From NCBI GenBank assembly GCA_013368445.1, contig JAACJO010000020.1, positions 1-64,000 of the forward strand: 64,000 nucleotides of DNA, read 5' to 3'. Positions 1 through 11,516 of this stretch are shown here, piece by piece (positions within the stretch are counted from its first letter, which is position 1; every line of letters starts with the position of its first letter). This DNA comes from Leucocoprinus leucothites (Eukaryota > Basidiomycota > Agaricomycetes > Agaricales > Agaricaceae). Below the pieces are notes generated by a model, which was not told the origin of the DNA, did not search any database, and worked only from the letters and a program-made list of their open reading frames with translations. The position numbers and the translations under genes were made by a program.

Positions 1-935
1 CTTGAAGCAGCAGTGGATGCGTGTCTTGATTGGTGAAGGCAAAAGCAGCTGGGTTCTTTTTCAAGAACTCGACGAGGAATTCATACTGAGGGAAGGTGCA
101 TTGCACCCATTGGGTGCGGATAGGGTAAAGGGGGCAATAGCATAAGATGTGATGTTGTGTTTCCAAGTGGTGTCCACAACAACAGGATTTGGGCTCAAGG
201 GGGAAGAATCTTTTGCGATATGCTCCAATAGGGGCATGATTGAGAATAGCACGAGTCATGCGTGTGCATAGTGATGGTGACTCGTTGGCTAGAGGAAGCC
301 AGGTGCCCCTTTGATGCAAGTGGGAATGAGGAACTTGCAATTCTTTTTAGAAAGAAGGAAACCGTTGCCGCAGTACTTCTTCTTCCAGAATGTGGACTCC
401 CAGGATTTCTGGCAGTTGTTGGTGGCTTTGTGTCACAAGAAGTCGAGAGTGGCACCCGTATGAGGAGGGGCATGTATGCGCATGTTAGTGACATCATTGT
501 GAACTTTGAGATGGGGCTTCCAGCACCACTTAGAAGGGACATCCCAGAAGTCGATGGAGCAAGATGGTTTGGCCGCAAGCCAATTGGATAGAAGTCGGCA
601 GACTTGGATGGAGTGTGACTGGCTCAAGTGGATAGAGGGGTTGACTGCCAGCTTGGCTGCTGGGAGACAGTCAGTGATGAGAATGATATGGTTGCATTGG
701 AGGGAGATGGCTTTAGCAATACTGATGCGGATGGAGTAGAGTTCAGCATCTGTGGAAGACGCCTGGCTGCTTGCCTGTTTTGCATGGGACACTTGTCATC
801 CACCGCAATATAAATGTGCCACTGAAACTGCCTGAAGGGAACCTACAAGTGGAATAGAGGCATCAGTAACAACTGAAATACAATTACGATCTGAAGAGGA
901 AGAGGAGAAAACAGAGTCAAGAGATGATACATGTT

Positions 936-3900
936 CTTCCATTGAAAGTCATGACAATTCGGTTATCGATCTCATTTTTTGCGCTAACAATTCCACCTCC
1001 CATATTATTGATGTTAATTCGAGGCTTCCATCGGATCACGCACCATTAATTATGGATCTTCCAATCTGCCCAGATTATATTAACTATAAAAAATGCGTAC
1101 TACCAAAAGATAGCGATGAAGAGATGGCTTTCACTTCCCAAGTCTCTGAGCATCTAGCGGCCCTTGACTGTTCGGACATTCATTCCACCTCTCGTCTGAA
1201 TGATATCTCTGACTCCATTTCTCAAATCTTTAATGAATCTTGGAACATGAACTCTAAAACTGTATGGATCACTAACCAGTCAAAGGAATGGTGGAACCCC
1301 CACTGTTCTGAGACTCTTCTTACCTACAGAAGAACAAAAGATCGAAAAGATTGGCAAGCATTCAGAGTGGCAACCAGAACTGCCAAACGCTCTTTCTTTG
1401 ATACATGCATTCATGAAATCGCATCGACCAACAAACGACCCTGGGACCTCATAGAATGGGTAAAACAATGCAAACTCCCTGCCATTGAGGGTATCCACTA
1501 TCAAGGATGACCTTGCAATGATCTTCCGGACCTATGGAACGCACTCCATTCATCATATAACTCAGCATCTGGCTGACCGGTAAGCCCTAACATTCTGAAT
1601 GAAATAAAATCCCTTCCCCCCCGTTCCTGGGCAAACTTCTCCATCCTTGAACTCACCAAATCCCTCTCTTCATGCGCTAACTCTTCAGCACCCGGGCCTG
1701 ATCACGTCTCCTGGAAACATCTAAAGTCCATTGTTGCCCACAATGAATGCCTCAAAAACATAATACTCATTGCTAACGTGTGCGTACGTCTCTCTTACTG
1801 GCCGAGTCACTTCAAGGACTCGGTCTCTATCATCATTCCCAAGCCGAATAAACCGGCCTATGATACACCGAAAGCGTTTCATCCTATTGTTCTACTAAAC
1901 ACTTTAGGTAAATTAATTGAGAAGATGATTGCTCGCCGCATGCAGTATGAAGCGGTGTCTCTAGATGTTCTCCACCCTAATCAAATGGGCGGAGTTATCC
2001 AACAATCCACTGAGGATGCAGGAGTATTCCTCACTCATATCATTTGGGCCGGATGGGCTAAAGGTATGATTACCAGTGTTTGTGCTTTTGATATCGCCCA
2101 ATTCTTCCCCTCCCTAAACCACGAAATCCTTACTAACATTCTACGACGACAGGGGTTCACCCCAGAACTCATTAATTTTTTCTCACACTACCTCATAGGT
2201 TGATCCACTCAATTCATGTGGAACACTTTCCTATCCGATGCCCATGACACGGATGTTGGCGTAGGGCAAGGCTCCACTTTATCACCCATCCTATCCGCGC
2301 TCTATCTAGCGCCCCTCATGTTCATGTTCGACCAACATGCTCGACTACAGTCTATCCCTTCTTCCCTTTTATCATTTGTCGATGATGGGCTTTGTATATC
2401 TCAAGTGAAGAACTACACTGACACAATTTCTTCTCTCAAACTAGCCTATTCCATCATCAATTCCATATGCACCAATCTTGGACTTGTCGTTGAACATGAC
2501 AAGTCTGAGGTCTTTCATTTCTCCCGACGTCAAAACGACTCTAATCCCCCCCTCGATCTATCCGACGTTGGTGGCCCTTTACTACATCCTAAACGTGTCT
2601 GGCAGTACTTAGGTTTTTACTTCGACCGTCGTCTATCATTTCAAGAACACGTTCGGTATTACTCTACCAAAGCATTATCCACAGTGAAAGCTATGGGTAT
2701 GCTAGGTAACTCCACCCGAGGCCTTCTCCCTCTACAGAAACGCCTGCTCTATAGGTCATGCGTTGTCCCTGTGGCTACGTATGGCTTCCGACTCTGGTAC
2801 TTTGAAGGTGCTCGTAACAAGGCGCTTCTCAAATCCTTATCATCAATGCAGAGGTGAGCAGCTCTTTGGATTACAGGTGCCTTCCGTACTTCTCCTTCAG
2901 GTGGTGCTGAAAGTATTGCGGGACTTATCCCAATCCACCTTCATCTCCGTAAACTAGCTATTCGTTCATCATATCGAGTCTCTACCCTACCCTCCAATCA
3001 TGCGCTATGCTCTCTTTTATTGGATAGTTTCTCTCTTAACTCTCCCCCTCATCCCCAATCACTTCGCTTTCTCACTCTGGCCAAAAAAGCCAAAGTCAAA
3101 GGCCCTCTTATTGATGTAGATAGTTCTCTTTCTCATCTCTCTGACTTCTTTTCTCCATTCACTCCTGAATCAAAACCTGGGTCTCGTCTCATGGACATCT
3201 TTCCTGATTCTATTCACTTTCACCCTTGCAATCGCTCGGATAAACAAGAAATGTATAAACATGTATCGACTCTTGAATCTGTTTTTTCCTCTTCTTCTTC
3301 TAATCATAATTGCATTTCAGTTGTTACTGATGCCTCTGTCCCACTTGTAGGTTCCCTTCAGGCGGTATTGGCGGCACACATATATCACGGTGGATGACAA
3401 GTGTCCCATGCAAAACAGGCTAGTGGTCGAGCATTGTCTACTGATGCTGAACTCTATTCCATTCGCATTGGCATCGCCAAGGCCATCTCCCTCCAGTGCA
3501 ATCACATCATCCTCATTACCGATTGTCTCCCAGCAGCCAAGCTGGCAGTCAATCCTTCTATTCACTCATGTCAATCACATTCCATCCAAGTCTGCAGACT
3601 TCTATCTGATTGGATTGCAGCCAAACCTCCTCGCTCCATCGACTTCTGGGATGTCCCTTCCAAATGGCGATGGAAGCCCCACCTTAAAGTCCACAACGAC
3701 GTCACCACCACACGTATACATGCCCCCCCTCATTTAGGCACCACTCTTGACTTCTTGCGACGCAAAATCACCAACGACTGCCAGAAATCATGGGAGTCCA
3801 CCTTTTGGAAGAAAAAGTATCGCGGCAGCAGCTTCCTTCTTTCCAAAAAGAATCGCAAATTCCTCATTCCCACATACATCAAAGGGGGCACCTGGCTCCC

Positions 3901-4282
3901 CTTAGCCAATGAGTCGCCATCACTATGCACATGCATGACCCGCGCTATCCTCAACCATGCTCCTATCGGAGCTTATCACAAGAGGTTCTTCCCCCTTGAG
4001 CCCAAGTCCTGTCGATGTGGCCATCATCTGGAAACACGACATCATATCCTGTGTTACTGCCCCTATATCCCTTCCACACTCAATGGGTGCAATGCGCTTT
4101 CCCTCAGTATGAATTCCTCGTCGAGTTCTTAAAGAAAAACCTGGCTGCTTTTTGCCTTCACCAATCATGACACGCGTCCACCGCCACCTCAAGCTCCTGT
4201 GCCCGCTGAACCTAATGAAGGTGAACTATATTCTCTCATCTCATCTCTTCTCTTTTCCTTTGAGACCGATCTCTGTGTATGA
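936..4282 (+). pseudogene. LINE-A A-2 ORF2, 5'-truncated and broken
   Basis: It starts mid-endonuclease (DLIFCANNSTS... at about 968, then SDHAPLIMDLP). The reverse transcriptase spans about 1440-2860, with FVDDGLCIS near 2378-2404. RNase H is at about 3310-3560 (VVTDASVPL, DAELYSIRIGIAKAI, ITDCLPAAKL). A C-terminal Cys/His finger follows (CRCGHHLETRHHILCYC, about 4009-4060). The stop is TGA at 4280-4282. In-frame TGA codons at 1508-1510, 1573-1575 and 2201-2203, plus frameshifts, inactivate it. The longest clean pieces are 1052-1510, 1778-2203, 2216-2857 and 3401-4132. Confidence 0.88.
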
Positions 4283-4487
4283 CACCTTGTTCAATAGTCT
4301 CTTTTGAGTCTTATCTATGTTGCTGGACTAATCATGTATAGTCTCTGTCTTAAGTGGTCGAAGACCGCTTCGTGTACCCCAGCTTGCTGTAGTGTACCAT
4401 CTGTTTGTAATATTTAGTTGAAAGCGGACTGTGATCGAGCACCGCTATACAAATTCATTGATTTAAAAAAAAAAAAAAAAAAAAAAA
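936..4487 (+). mobile_element. LINE-A copy A-2, 5'-truncated, inserted in A-1
   Basis: A plus-strand LINE-A that begins inside the endonuclease domain and ends with the complete 3' UTR and a run of about 24 A (4465-4488). A 14-bp TSD (AGATGATACATGTT) brackets it at 922-935 and 4488-4501, and A-1 RNase H sequence continues across. This is the textbook product of target-primed reverse transcription that stopped early. The 3' UTR (4283-4464) holds no gene. Confidence 0.92.
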
Positions 4488-5690
4488 AGATGATACATGT
4501 TTATACATCTCGTGTTTGTCTGAGTGATTACAAGGATGAAAGTGAATGGAATCAGAAAAGATGTCCATGAGACAAGATCCAGGCTTAGGTTCGAGAGTGA
4601 AAGGGGAGAAAGAATCAGAAAGATGAGAAAGCGAGCTATCTACATCAATAAGAGGGCCTTTGATTTTAGCTTTTTTGGCTGGAGTGAGAAGACGAAGCAA
4701 TTGGGGGTGAGGGGAAGAATTAAGAGAGAAACAATCAGATAAAAGGGAACATAACACATGATTGGAGGGTAAAGTAGAAGCTCAGTATGATGAATGAATA
4801 GCTAATTTATGAAGATGGAGGTGGATTGGAATAAGTCCAGCAATACTTTCGGCACCACCAGAAGGAGAAGTATGAAAAGCACCTGTGATCCAAAGAGCCA
4901 CACGTTTCTGCATGGATGATAAGGACTTGAGAAGTGATTTGTTATGAGCACCTTCAAAGTACCATAGTCGGAACCCATACATGGCCACTGGGACGATGCA
5001 TGACCTATAGAGAAGTTGCTTCTGGAGAGGGAGGAGGCCTTGGGTGGAATTACCTAGCATTCCCATAGCTTTCACAGTGGATAATGCTTTTGTGGAGTAA
5101 TATTGGACATGCTCTTGGAAAGAGAGTTGACAATCAAAGTAGAAGCCGAGATATCACCAAAAGCATTTTGGGTGAAGAAGGGGGCTGCCGACGCCGGAAA
5201 GGTCAAGAGGGGGATTGGAATTGTTATACCATTGGGAAAAGTGGAAAACCTCAGATTTGTCATGTTCAATGACAAGTCCAAGATCAGTGCAGATGGAATT
5301 AATGATGGAATAGGCTGCTTTGAGGGAAGAGATAGTGTCAGTGTAACTCTTCACTTGAGATATACAAAGCCCATCATCGACAAAAGATAGAAGGGAAGAG
5401 GGGATTGATTGTAGATGAGCGTGTTGGTCGAACATGAACATGAGGGGCACCAAGTATAGCACAGATAAGATAGGGGATAAAGCCAAACCTTGCCCTATGC
5501 CAACATCCGCGTCATGGGCATCAGACAAGAAAGTGTTCCACATGAACTGTGTGGAACGACCTATGAGGTAGTGTGAGAAGAATTTAACAATTTCTGGGGT
5601 GAACCCCTGTTGTTGTAAAATGTTAGTAAGAATGTCGTGGTTGAGGGAGGGGAAGAATTGGGCGATGTCAAAGGCGCATACACTAGTGAT

Positions 5691-6621
5691 TTTTATTTAT
5701 TTATTTATTTATTTATTCAGTGGACCCCAAAGGGGTCCAAATTTATAACGCGGTGTGCGGTAGCAGTCCACACCCGACTATCTACTACAGGGAACCAATA
5801 CCACTACTGACTACACAGGAGTAAACAACCGGGAATATATAATAGTCCTGTCCGAGACAATATGTGAAACGATAGCAGAAGGGGGCTAGGCATGTAACAA
5901 AATATAAGGAATGAAACATATACCAATATCACTGCATCTGATGGCAGGCCTTGTGGTTGGTGAGAGCCCATCCGGCAACCGGCAATGGATGGGGGACGAT
6001 GCGTTGACACTAGGGAGCTCCCCCTAGGCCCAGGGCCGACCAGCCACACCAGAATGACTTTGCAGCCAATCCCAATCAAACCGGTGGCGCCAGAACATGC
6101 ACTTGCAGTCAGTAGCAGCATGTTCCTTGCCGCAATTAATGCACTTGATATGAGGACAGGGTTCCCTGGCAGGTGTGGGCTGAATGGGAGGGCTAGCCTT
6201 TAGCAACCCATTACAGCAGGAGGAAGTGGTGCGGTGATTCTTGGACCAATGTGGCCTGCCGCATTGTGAGCACCTGAGCGCGCGGTTGCGACAGGTGGTG
6301 GTAGTGTGGCCCCATCGCCAGCATCGTTGACACTGGGGGGTCCCGGGGTGAGCACGTGCAGCCTTGATCATAGACTGTACACCATCAAAGTTGAGGTATT
6401 TGCCGACCAGGCACTTGGCATTAGCACCTGACTGAGAATCCCAAAGATCGACCCAAACAGTGGTGGTGTCGGCTTTGGCGGAGTTGCGCATGATGCGCAC
6501 GGAGGATACATTAGCAAATGTCTCCTTGAAGGGAGACAGATGCATACAGTTGGTGACGTGTTGCGGAGTGGTGCAGATGCCACTTGTGTAGTAAGGGACA
6601 TCCAGGATCTTGAGGTAAGAT
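5691..6621 (-). mobile_element. Half-LINE family C copy C-1, 5'-truncated, inserted in A-1
   Basis: Minus-strand 3' portion of a family C element: the last third of ORF1, the complete 3' UTR and a tail made of about seven TTTA units (plus strand, 5691-5719) instead of plain poly-T. A 15-bp TSD with one mismatch (GCATACACTAGTGAT at 5676-5690, GCATATACTAGTGAT at 6622-6636) brackets it. A hairpin-forming GGACCCC...GGGGTCC pair sits beside the tail at 5722-5738. The 3' UTR is at about 5740-6023. Confidence 0.9.
6024..6621 (-). pseudogene. Family C gag-like ORF1, C-terminal third (C-1)
   Basis: This fragment of 173 or more codons has no internal stop. It carries LYSILKDVPYY-type sequence, the conserved VDLWDSQSGANAK motif and three knuckles (CQRCWRWGHTTTTC, CSQCGRPHWSKNH, CINCGKEHAATDCKC). 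It ends ...GRPWA with TAG at 6026-6024. The knuckles are intact here, which makes it the cleanest C-terminal half of family C in the minus orientation. It is a truncated insertion, not a gene. Confidence 0.85.
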
Positions 6622-9526
6622 GCATATACTAGTGATCATACCTTTAGCCCATCTGGCCCAAATAATGTGGGTGAGGAATACTCCTGCATCTTCAGTAGAG
6701 CATTGGATCACTCCACCCATTTGGTTAGGGTGAAGGACATCTAAAGATACCACTTCATATTGCATTTGTTGTGTGATCATCTTTTCAATAAGTTTGCCTA
6801 GAGTGTTTAGTAGAACAATGGGGCGAAACACTTTAGGAGTATCATAGGCCAGTTTATTCAGCTTGGGAATGATGATAGAGACCGAGTCTTTGAAGTGACT
6901 CGGCCAGTGAGAGAGACAAATACATGTGTTAGCAATGAGTAGTATGTTATTGAGGCAGTCATTATGGGCAATGATAGATTTCAAATGTTTCCAGGAGACA
7001 TGATCAGGCCCAGGCGCTGAGGAGTTAGTACAGGATGAGAGAGATTCAGTGAGTTTGAGGGCAGAGAATTTGGCCCAGGAACAGGGAGGAAGGGATTTTA
7101 TTTCTTTCAAAATGTTAGGGCTTACCAGTCGACCAGATGCTGAATTGTAAGACGAATGAAGTGCATTCCACAAATCCGGGAGATCATTGCAGGGATGCCC
7201 CTGATAATGAATACCCTTGATGGCAGGGAGTTTGCATTGTTTAACCCATTCCATGAGATCCCAGGGTCGTTTGTTGGTTGAGGCAATCTTGTGGATGTGT
7301 TCATCAAAGAAAGAATGTTTGGCAGCTCAAGTAGTCACTCTGAATGTCTGCCAGTCTTTTCAATCCTTTGTTCTCCTATAAGTAAGAAGAGTCTTGGAAC
7401 AATGGGAGGACCACCATTCCTTCGACTGGTTAGTGATCCATACAGTTTTAGAGTTCGTAATCCATGATTCAGAAAAGATTCGAGAAATAGAGTCAGAGAT
7501 ATTGTTCAGACAAGAGGTAGAGTGAATGTTTGAACAATCAAGTGCCGCTAGATGCTCAGAGACCTGGGAAACAAAAGTAGTCTCTTCATTGCTATCTTTC
7601 AGTAGTACACATTTTTGATAGTTAATATAATCTGGGCAAATAGGAAGATCAATAATCAAAGGCGCATGATCCAAAGGCAGCCTTGACTCAGCATCAATGA
7701 TATGGGAGATAGAATTATTGGCACAAAAAGTGAGATCGATAACTGAATTGTCATGACTTTCAATGGGAGAGAAATGGATAGGAGAAAATATGGTCAGTAC
7801 CGACATAGTAAGATTGAAACAATCCACTAACTCCATTAGAGTTATCACAGTTTGAGGGGTGTGGGTGACTGAGGGATCCCAATCTGGAGAACAACAATTG
7901 AAGTCACCCCCCATATACACAATATTAGGAATGTCGATGAAGTTAGTTGAAAGGAAATTTATTGCCGAAGATGACAAGTCAGAATATATGTTTAAAAAGT
8001 AAATATAGTTACCCTGGTTAAATAATCCCAAAATTTGTATATCACAATGGTTAACCCACTCCTGTCAAAGGATGGGTCTCATACAAAGTAGCTGTCTGTG
8101 AACATAAGTCAGAGTATGGGGTCAGGGGTCATTAGGCTTAGTAGGGCAGACCATACACAGCCACTTAGGGTAAATAGGAGCACCTATGACATCATCCCCT
8201 TCAGGGTTAGTTGTAGAGGGTGCTTTTTGGATATGATTCCATGGAGGTTCCTGTAGAAAAAAGATGTCGAAGTCCAGCTTCTTGGACTCAAGAATGGTGT
8301 TAACCAGGGCATAAGATCATCCCACATTTTGCAAATAGATACAAACAGAAGAAATAGGATTGTTCTTACCAGACATATTTAAACTGCAACTCTGCCACCA
8401 GAGTGATTGGAATTAGCGTGGACAGCACATGCAGTGTGTGATTCGGCAGCTTTGTTAGAATGCCAGGTCCAGTCGAACCTGTTTTTCCAGAAAGGACACT
8501 TATTGTCATTAGCATGATGATTGCCTCTGCAATTGAGGCATTTGAAGTTCTCGAGATGAGGACATGGGATGCCATTGGGAGTGGCATTGCGAGGGAGGTT
8601 TGATTTAGGATTGGCCTTGCAGCACCAGACCATGGATCAATGGTTCTCAACATGATGAGGGCCACCACAGATTTGACAGTGTGCACCAAGGGCACGACAT
8701 GCATGAGTGGGGTGACCCCAGCGCCAACAGTTCCTACACTGAGCTACACCCAGGTGCATACTGGTTGCATGGATAGTGCCGATATGATGGCTGAAGTTAA
8801 TAGTTCAGTTGACCAACGTCTTGGCCTTGGTACTATTTTGGGAGTCCCAGATGTCAAACCACACAACAGCCGTGTCCGATTTAGGGGAAGCTTTCATGAC
8901 ATGAGGACGAGCGGTAAGGATAATATTTTCGAAAAGTGGTGATTGGCTGAGGGCCTACTCAACGAAAGCGGGGGAAAGAGGGTTTGAAGAATTGGCTACC
9001 CAATAAGGGACACCAACAATTTTTAGGAAGGATTTTGATTGTGGGAGGCAGGGCTCAATAGGGATAGCATCTCCTAATTGCCAGGCTTTCTTCAGCCAAG
9101 ACTTAATAGTATCGAGGTCGGTAAGGGTAGTGACACCCGAGGTGGCAATGGAAATGCCATTATATGATTCGTGGACCGATTCAACATGAAGTTTGGATTG
9201 GGCAGCAATAAGACTGCAGTTACAGAATTCAGCTGCCTTATTAAAATCCTTGATTTGGTCAGCAATGATGTTTCCCTTGAAAGGGATAAGAACTTGGCGA
9301 CAAGTTGGCCCATGCATTGTTATTTTGGGTTTAGTGCATTGGGCACCTGTGGTTGAAGGTTCAGGTGCCTGAGGTTGGGCACTCCCAAAACCTGCCTTGT
9401 ACATGGCAAGGACTTTGTCATACGATAGCTCAGGGAAGGCAAGTATCATTTCTCACATCTTGACCCCATTGATGTTGGGGGAGTTAGAAGAGGAAGCCGC
9501 AGGCTGGGCACCCCATTGGGCGGCAT

Positions 9527-10127
9527 TGTCAAGAACTAGGTTACTAAGGACGGGAAACGAAGCCGATGTTCAAGACCGGGTGTCTAAGACAGGGGAACAG
9601 AGATGACTGATCCGGTCGATGAACACGGGAGCGGGTCTTGGCCTCAACTTATGTGTTGTGCCACTACTGACGCTGACCCGGATTTCGGAAACGGATAGAG
9701 GCGGGAGGGCGAAGAGAGAGCAGAGATCAGACAGAGTAGTAACACGTGACTTAGTCGATTATCAGACTGAGGAATATGGTACAAGTTCGACTACTTATAT
9801 ACGAGGCGGAGGATAGGGTCGGATAGCAAGAAACAAAGACATAACAGAAAAAGGATAAGAGGATAATAAGCGTCCGACATTTCGGAAAGGCTAGAAGAAT
9901 AATAATATCCGACATCGGAAGAAGACTAGAAATGACAAGAGGAATGAAATATGACATGACGTGAGAAAGTCCGAACACAACGCGCCAGAAGCCAAAGGGT
10001 AAAGAAGAAGAGTGGAGCGAATGGAGTGGAAGCGAGCCGAAGCGATAGGACGGAAGAGCGGGATGCGTAAAAGATTCTAAGTTGAGAAATTATCAGCCGG
10101 GCCGGTAGCGAGGATCGGGTCGTGACA
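9527..10127 (-). repeat. 3' LTR of the gypsy element
   Basis: 601 bp, same termini as the other LTR. The only difference I can find is GGAGGATAGG here against GGATAGG in the right copy (3 bp). It sits directly after the polypurine tract. The stretch holds no protein gene; the small frames in it are the same in both LTRs and are non-coding. Confidence 0.94.
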
Positions 10128-10128
10128 G

Positions 10129-10140
10129 TATTCCCCCCTT
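10129..10140 (-). promoter_or_regulatory. 3' polypurine tract
   Basis: The sense strand reads AAGGGGGGAATA, followed by C and then the 3' LTR (TGTCACG...). The polypurine run directly before the 3' LTR is the expected primer for plus-strand DNA synthesis. Confidence 0.82.
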
Positions 10141-10196
10141 AGGGCTGAGCCCTCGAAGCCCCGTGATCTGATCGTGGGAATTAATTTCAAACTCCG

Positions 10197-10202
10197 TATA
10201 AA
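10197..10202 (+). promoter_or_regulatory. TATA box of the antisense cargo gene
   Basis: TATAAA on the plus strand, 54 bp before the start codon at 10256. It is followed by a pyrimidine-rich stretch (CTTTTTCTTTCTTAACCTCC) and the start context CTACCATGG. TATA, CT-rich tract and good start context are typical of fungal promoters. It is outside the LTR (which ends at 10127), so the gene seems to have its own promoter. Confidence 0.6.
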
Positions 10203-10255
10203 TTCCGTTCTGCAAAAAATTTAAGCTTTTTCTTTCTTAACCTCCTTACTCTACC

Positions 10256-11516
10256 ATGGCGTCTAACTCGCAGACACAACGATCCGAACCGGCGTCCGAC
10301 ATCGATTTTGAGGAGGCTCTCGCCATGCTGGACGCAGAGGACGCACGCGAGCGAGCCGAGGAAGAGGAGAGGAGGAAGCGGGAAGCCGAAGAAGTGGCGA
10401 GGAAACGGAGGGTCGAGGAAGAAAGAGAGAAGAAGAGGGAGAAGTTGCGAAAGATGAAAGAGGTGAAAGAAGCAGAGAAGAAGAGAGCCGAGGAGGAGGA
10501 GCGGAAGCGGAAGGAGGAGGAGGACGAAAGGCTGCGGAAGGAGTTGGAGGCGGCGGCGGCTTTGGAAGCGAGAGAGAGAGAGAGAGAGAGAGAGAAGGGA
10601 AAGGGAAAAGGAAAGGAGAAGACAGGAGAGTCCGTTCCCGTCAAGCGGAAAGCGGACGCAGAGGCCGGGCCTGCGACGAAGAAGACGAAAAGGAATGCGC
10701 CCACGATGGGCACGAGAGAACCCCCGCCTCCAAGGGCGGCCGCCGCAAATGTCGGAAAAGGGATCGACCGAGGGCCTACCCCTGGTCCTTCCCGAGTGTC
10801 CACCAGTGACGGCGGGTCGTATGCCCCTGATCGTGACTCGGACGTCGAGATCGAGGATACCCCCAAGAAGAAACGGGGGAACTACGACGAGAAGGGTAGG
10901 AAGGTGAAGATGGGCGGCAAGAACGAGTGCGGGCGGTGTCGGCGGTTGGGCAAGGACTGCAAGATGCAGTCAGGCGAGTAAGTTTATTCTTCCGTTTTCC
11001 GATATCGGATCGCGGCTGATCTTCCATAGCAACAAGTTCATGTGTGAGGCGTGCAATAGCTCAAAGCAGCGTTGCACGTTCCCCTCTGAGGCAGACAAGG
11101 CGCCTCACGAACAGACATACGACTTGATCGTCGAGACCCGCGCCACGCGAACGGTGATGATGGAGTTGGTGGCGGAGGTGAAGGAGTTGCGGGCCGAGAT
11201 TGGGAGTCGGCAGGATAGGGCGTTGAGATCGGCGCGGCGGGGTAACGCGCAGAGGCACGAACTCGTGGAGGAGTTCAAGGCCTTCTTTGAGCGCTGTATG
11301 TTCGATGGGCACTTGATGAGCGACGCGAAGTTTGAGGAGGAGAAGAAGAAGGAAAAGGAGGAGTGGCTGAAGGCCCAAGCCGCATCGAAGAAATCGGGTG
11401 AAGGCACAACGTCGGGAGCCGCGGAATCTGGGTCGGGTGGATCGAAAGCGGATGAAGGGCCTGAAGAGGATGAGGGAGATGAGGAGGAAGATGAAGGTGA
11501 GAGTGGAAAGGAGTAG
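10256..11516 (+). CDS. Antisense cargo gene: coiled-coil protein with a Zn2Cys6-type cluster, spliced
   Basis: Exons at 10256-10977 and 11030-11516 give 402 residues once the 52-bp intron is removed. Residues 20-135 are a Glu/Arg/Lys-rich coiled coil. Basic patches (KRKADAE, KKTKRN, about 124-146) look like nuclear localisation signals. Cysteines 225, 228, 235, 246, 249 and 256 give C-x2-C-x6-C-x10-C-x2-C-x6-C, the spacing of fungal binuclear zinc clusters. The intron splits the cluster between the third and fourth cysteines. A heptad-like stretch (VMMELVAEVKELRAEI) and an acidic tail follow. It is convergent with pol, 316 bp apart, and inside the element. The order resembles a DNA-binding regulator: inferred, not known. 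Confidence 0.88.
10978..11029 (+). other. Intron of the antisense cargo gene
   Basis: Donor GTAAGT at 10978, branch-like CTGAT at 11016-11020, acceptor CATAG ending at 11029; 52 bp, a usual length for basidiomycetes. Without splicing, TAA follows codon 241 at once. With splicing the downstream 161 codons are joined in frame and the six-cysteine cluster is completed, which argues strongly that the intron is real. On the pol-sense RNA these splice signals are not functional, so the intron can persist through reverse transcription. Confidence 0.88.

Larger units (their letters stand above)
1..8376 (-). pseudogene. LINE-A A-1 ORF2: AP endonuclease, reverse transcriptase, RNase H (broken)
   Basis: The start codon is at 8376-8374 (MSGKNN...). 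The endonuclease domain follows at about 7360-8330, with the GDFN motif (YMGGDFNCCSPDWDPS) and a DHAPL motif. The reverse transcriptase lies at 6640-7250 and 4780-5690, with the active site FVDDGLCIS near 5380. RNase H lies at 1-935 and 4488-4760, with a DAELYSI motif and ITDCLPAAKLAV. Two LINE insertions and many stops and frameshifts interrupt it. In an intact element this protein nicks target DNA and copies LINE RNA by target-primed reverse transcription. Domain order and the Tad1-like assignment come from motifs, not from a tree. Confidence 0.85.

Noticed and set aside
936..4282. A functional LINE ORF2
   Set aside because: All ORF2 copies have in-frame stops, frameshifts or truncations. 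No complete APE-RT-RNase H frame exists in the window; mobilisation would need a copy elsewhere.
5691..5719. (TTTA)n as an independent microsatellite
   Set aside because: It lies exactly between a TSD and the 3' end of a family C element, so it is the element's tail.
9619..9816. Small frames inside the gypsy LTRs (same peptide in both LTRs)
   Set aside because: Identity is explained by LTR duplication. They lack any known domain and lie over promoter sequence.
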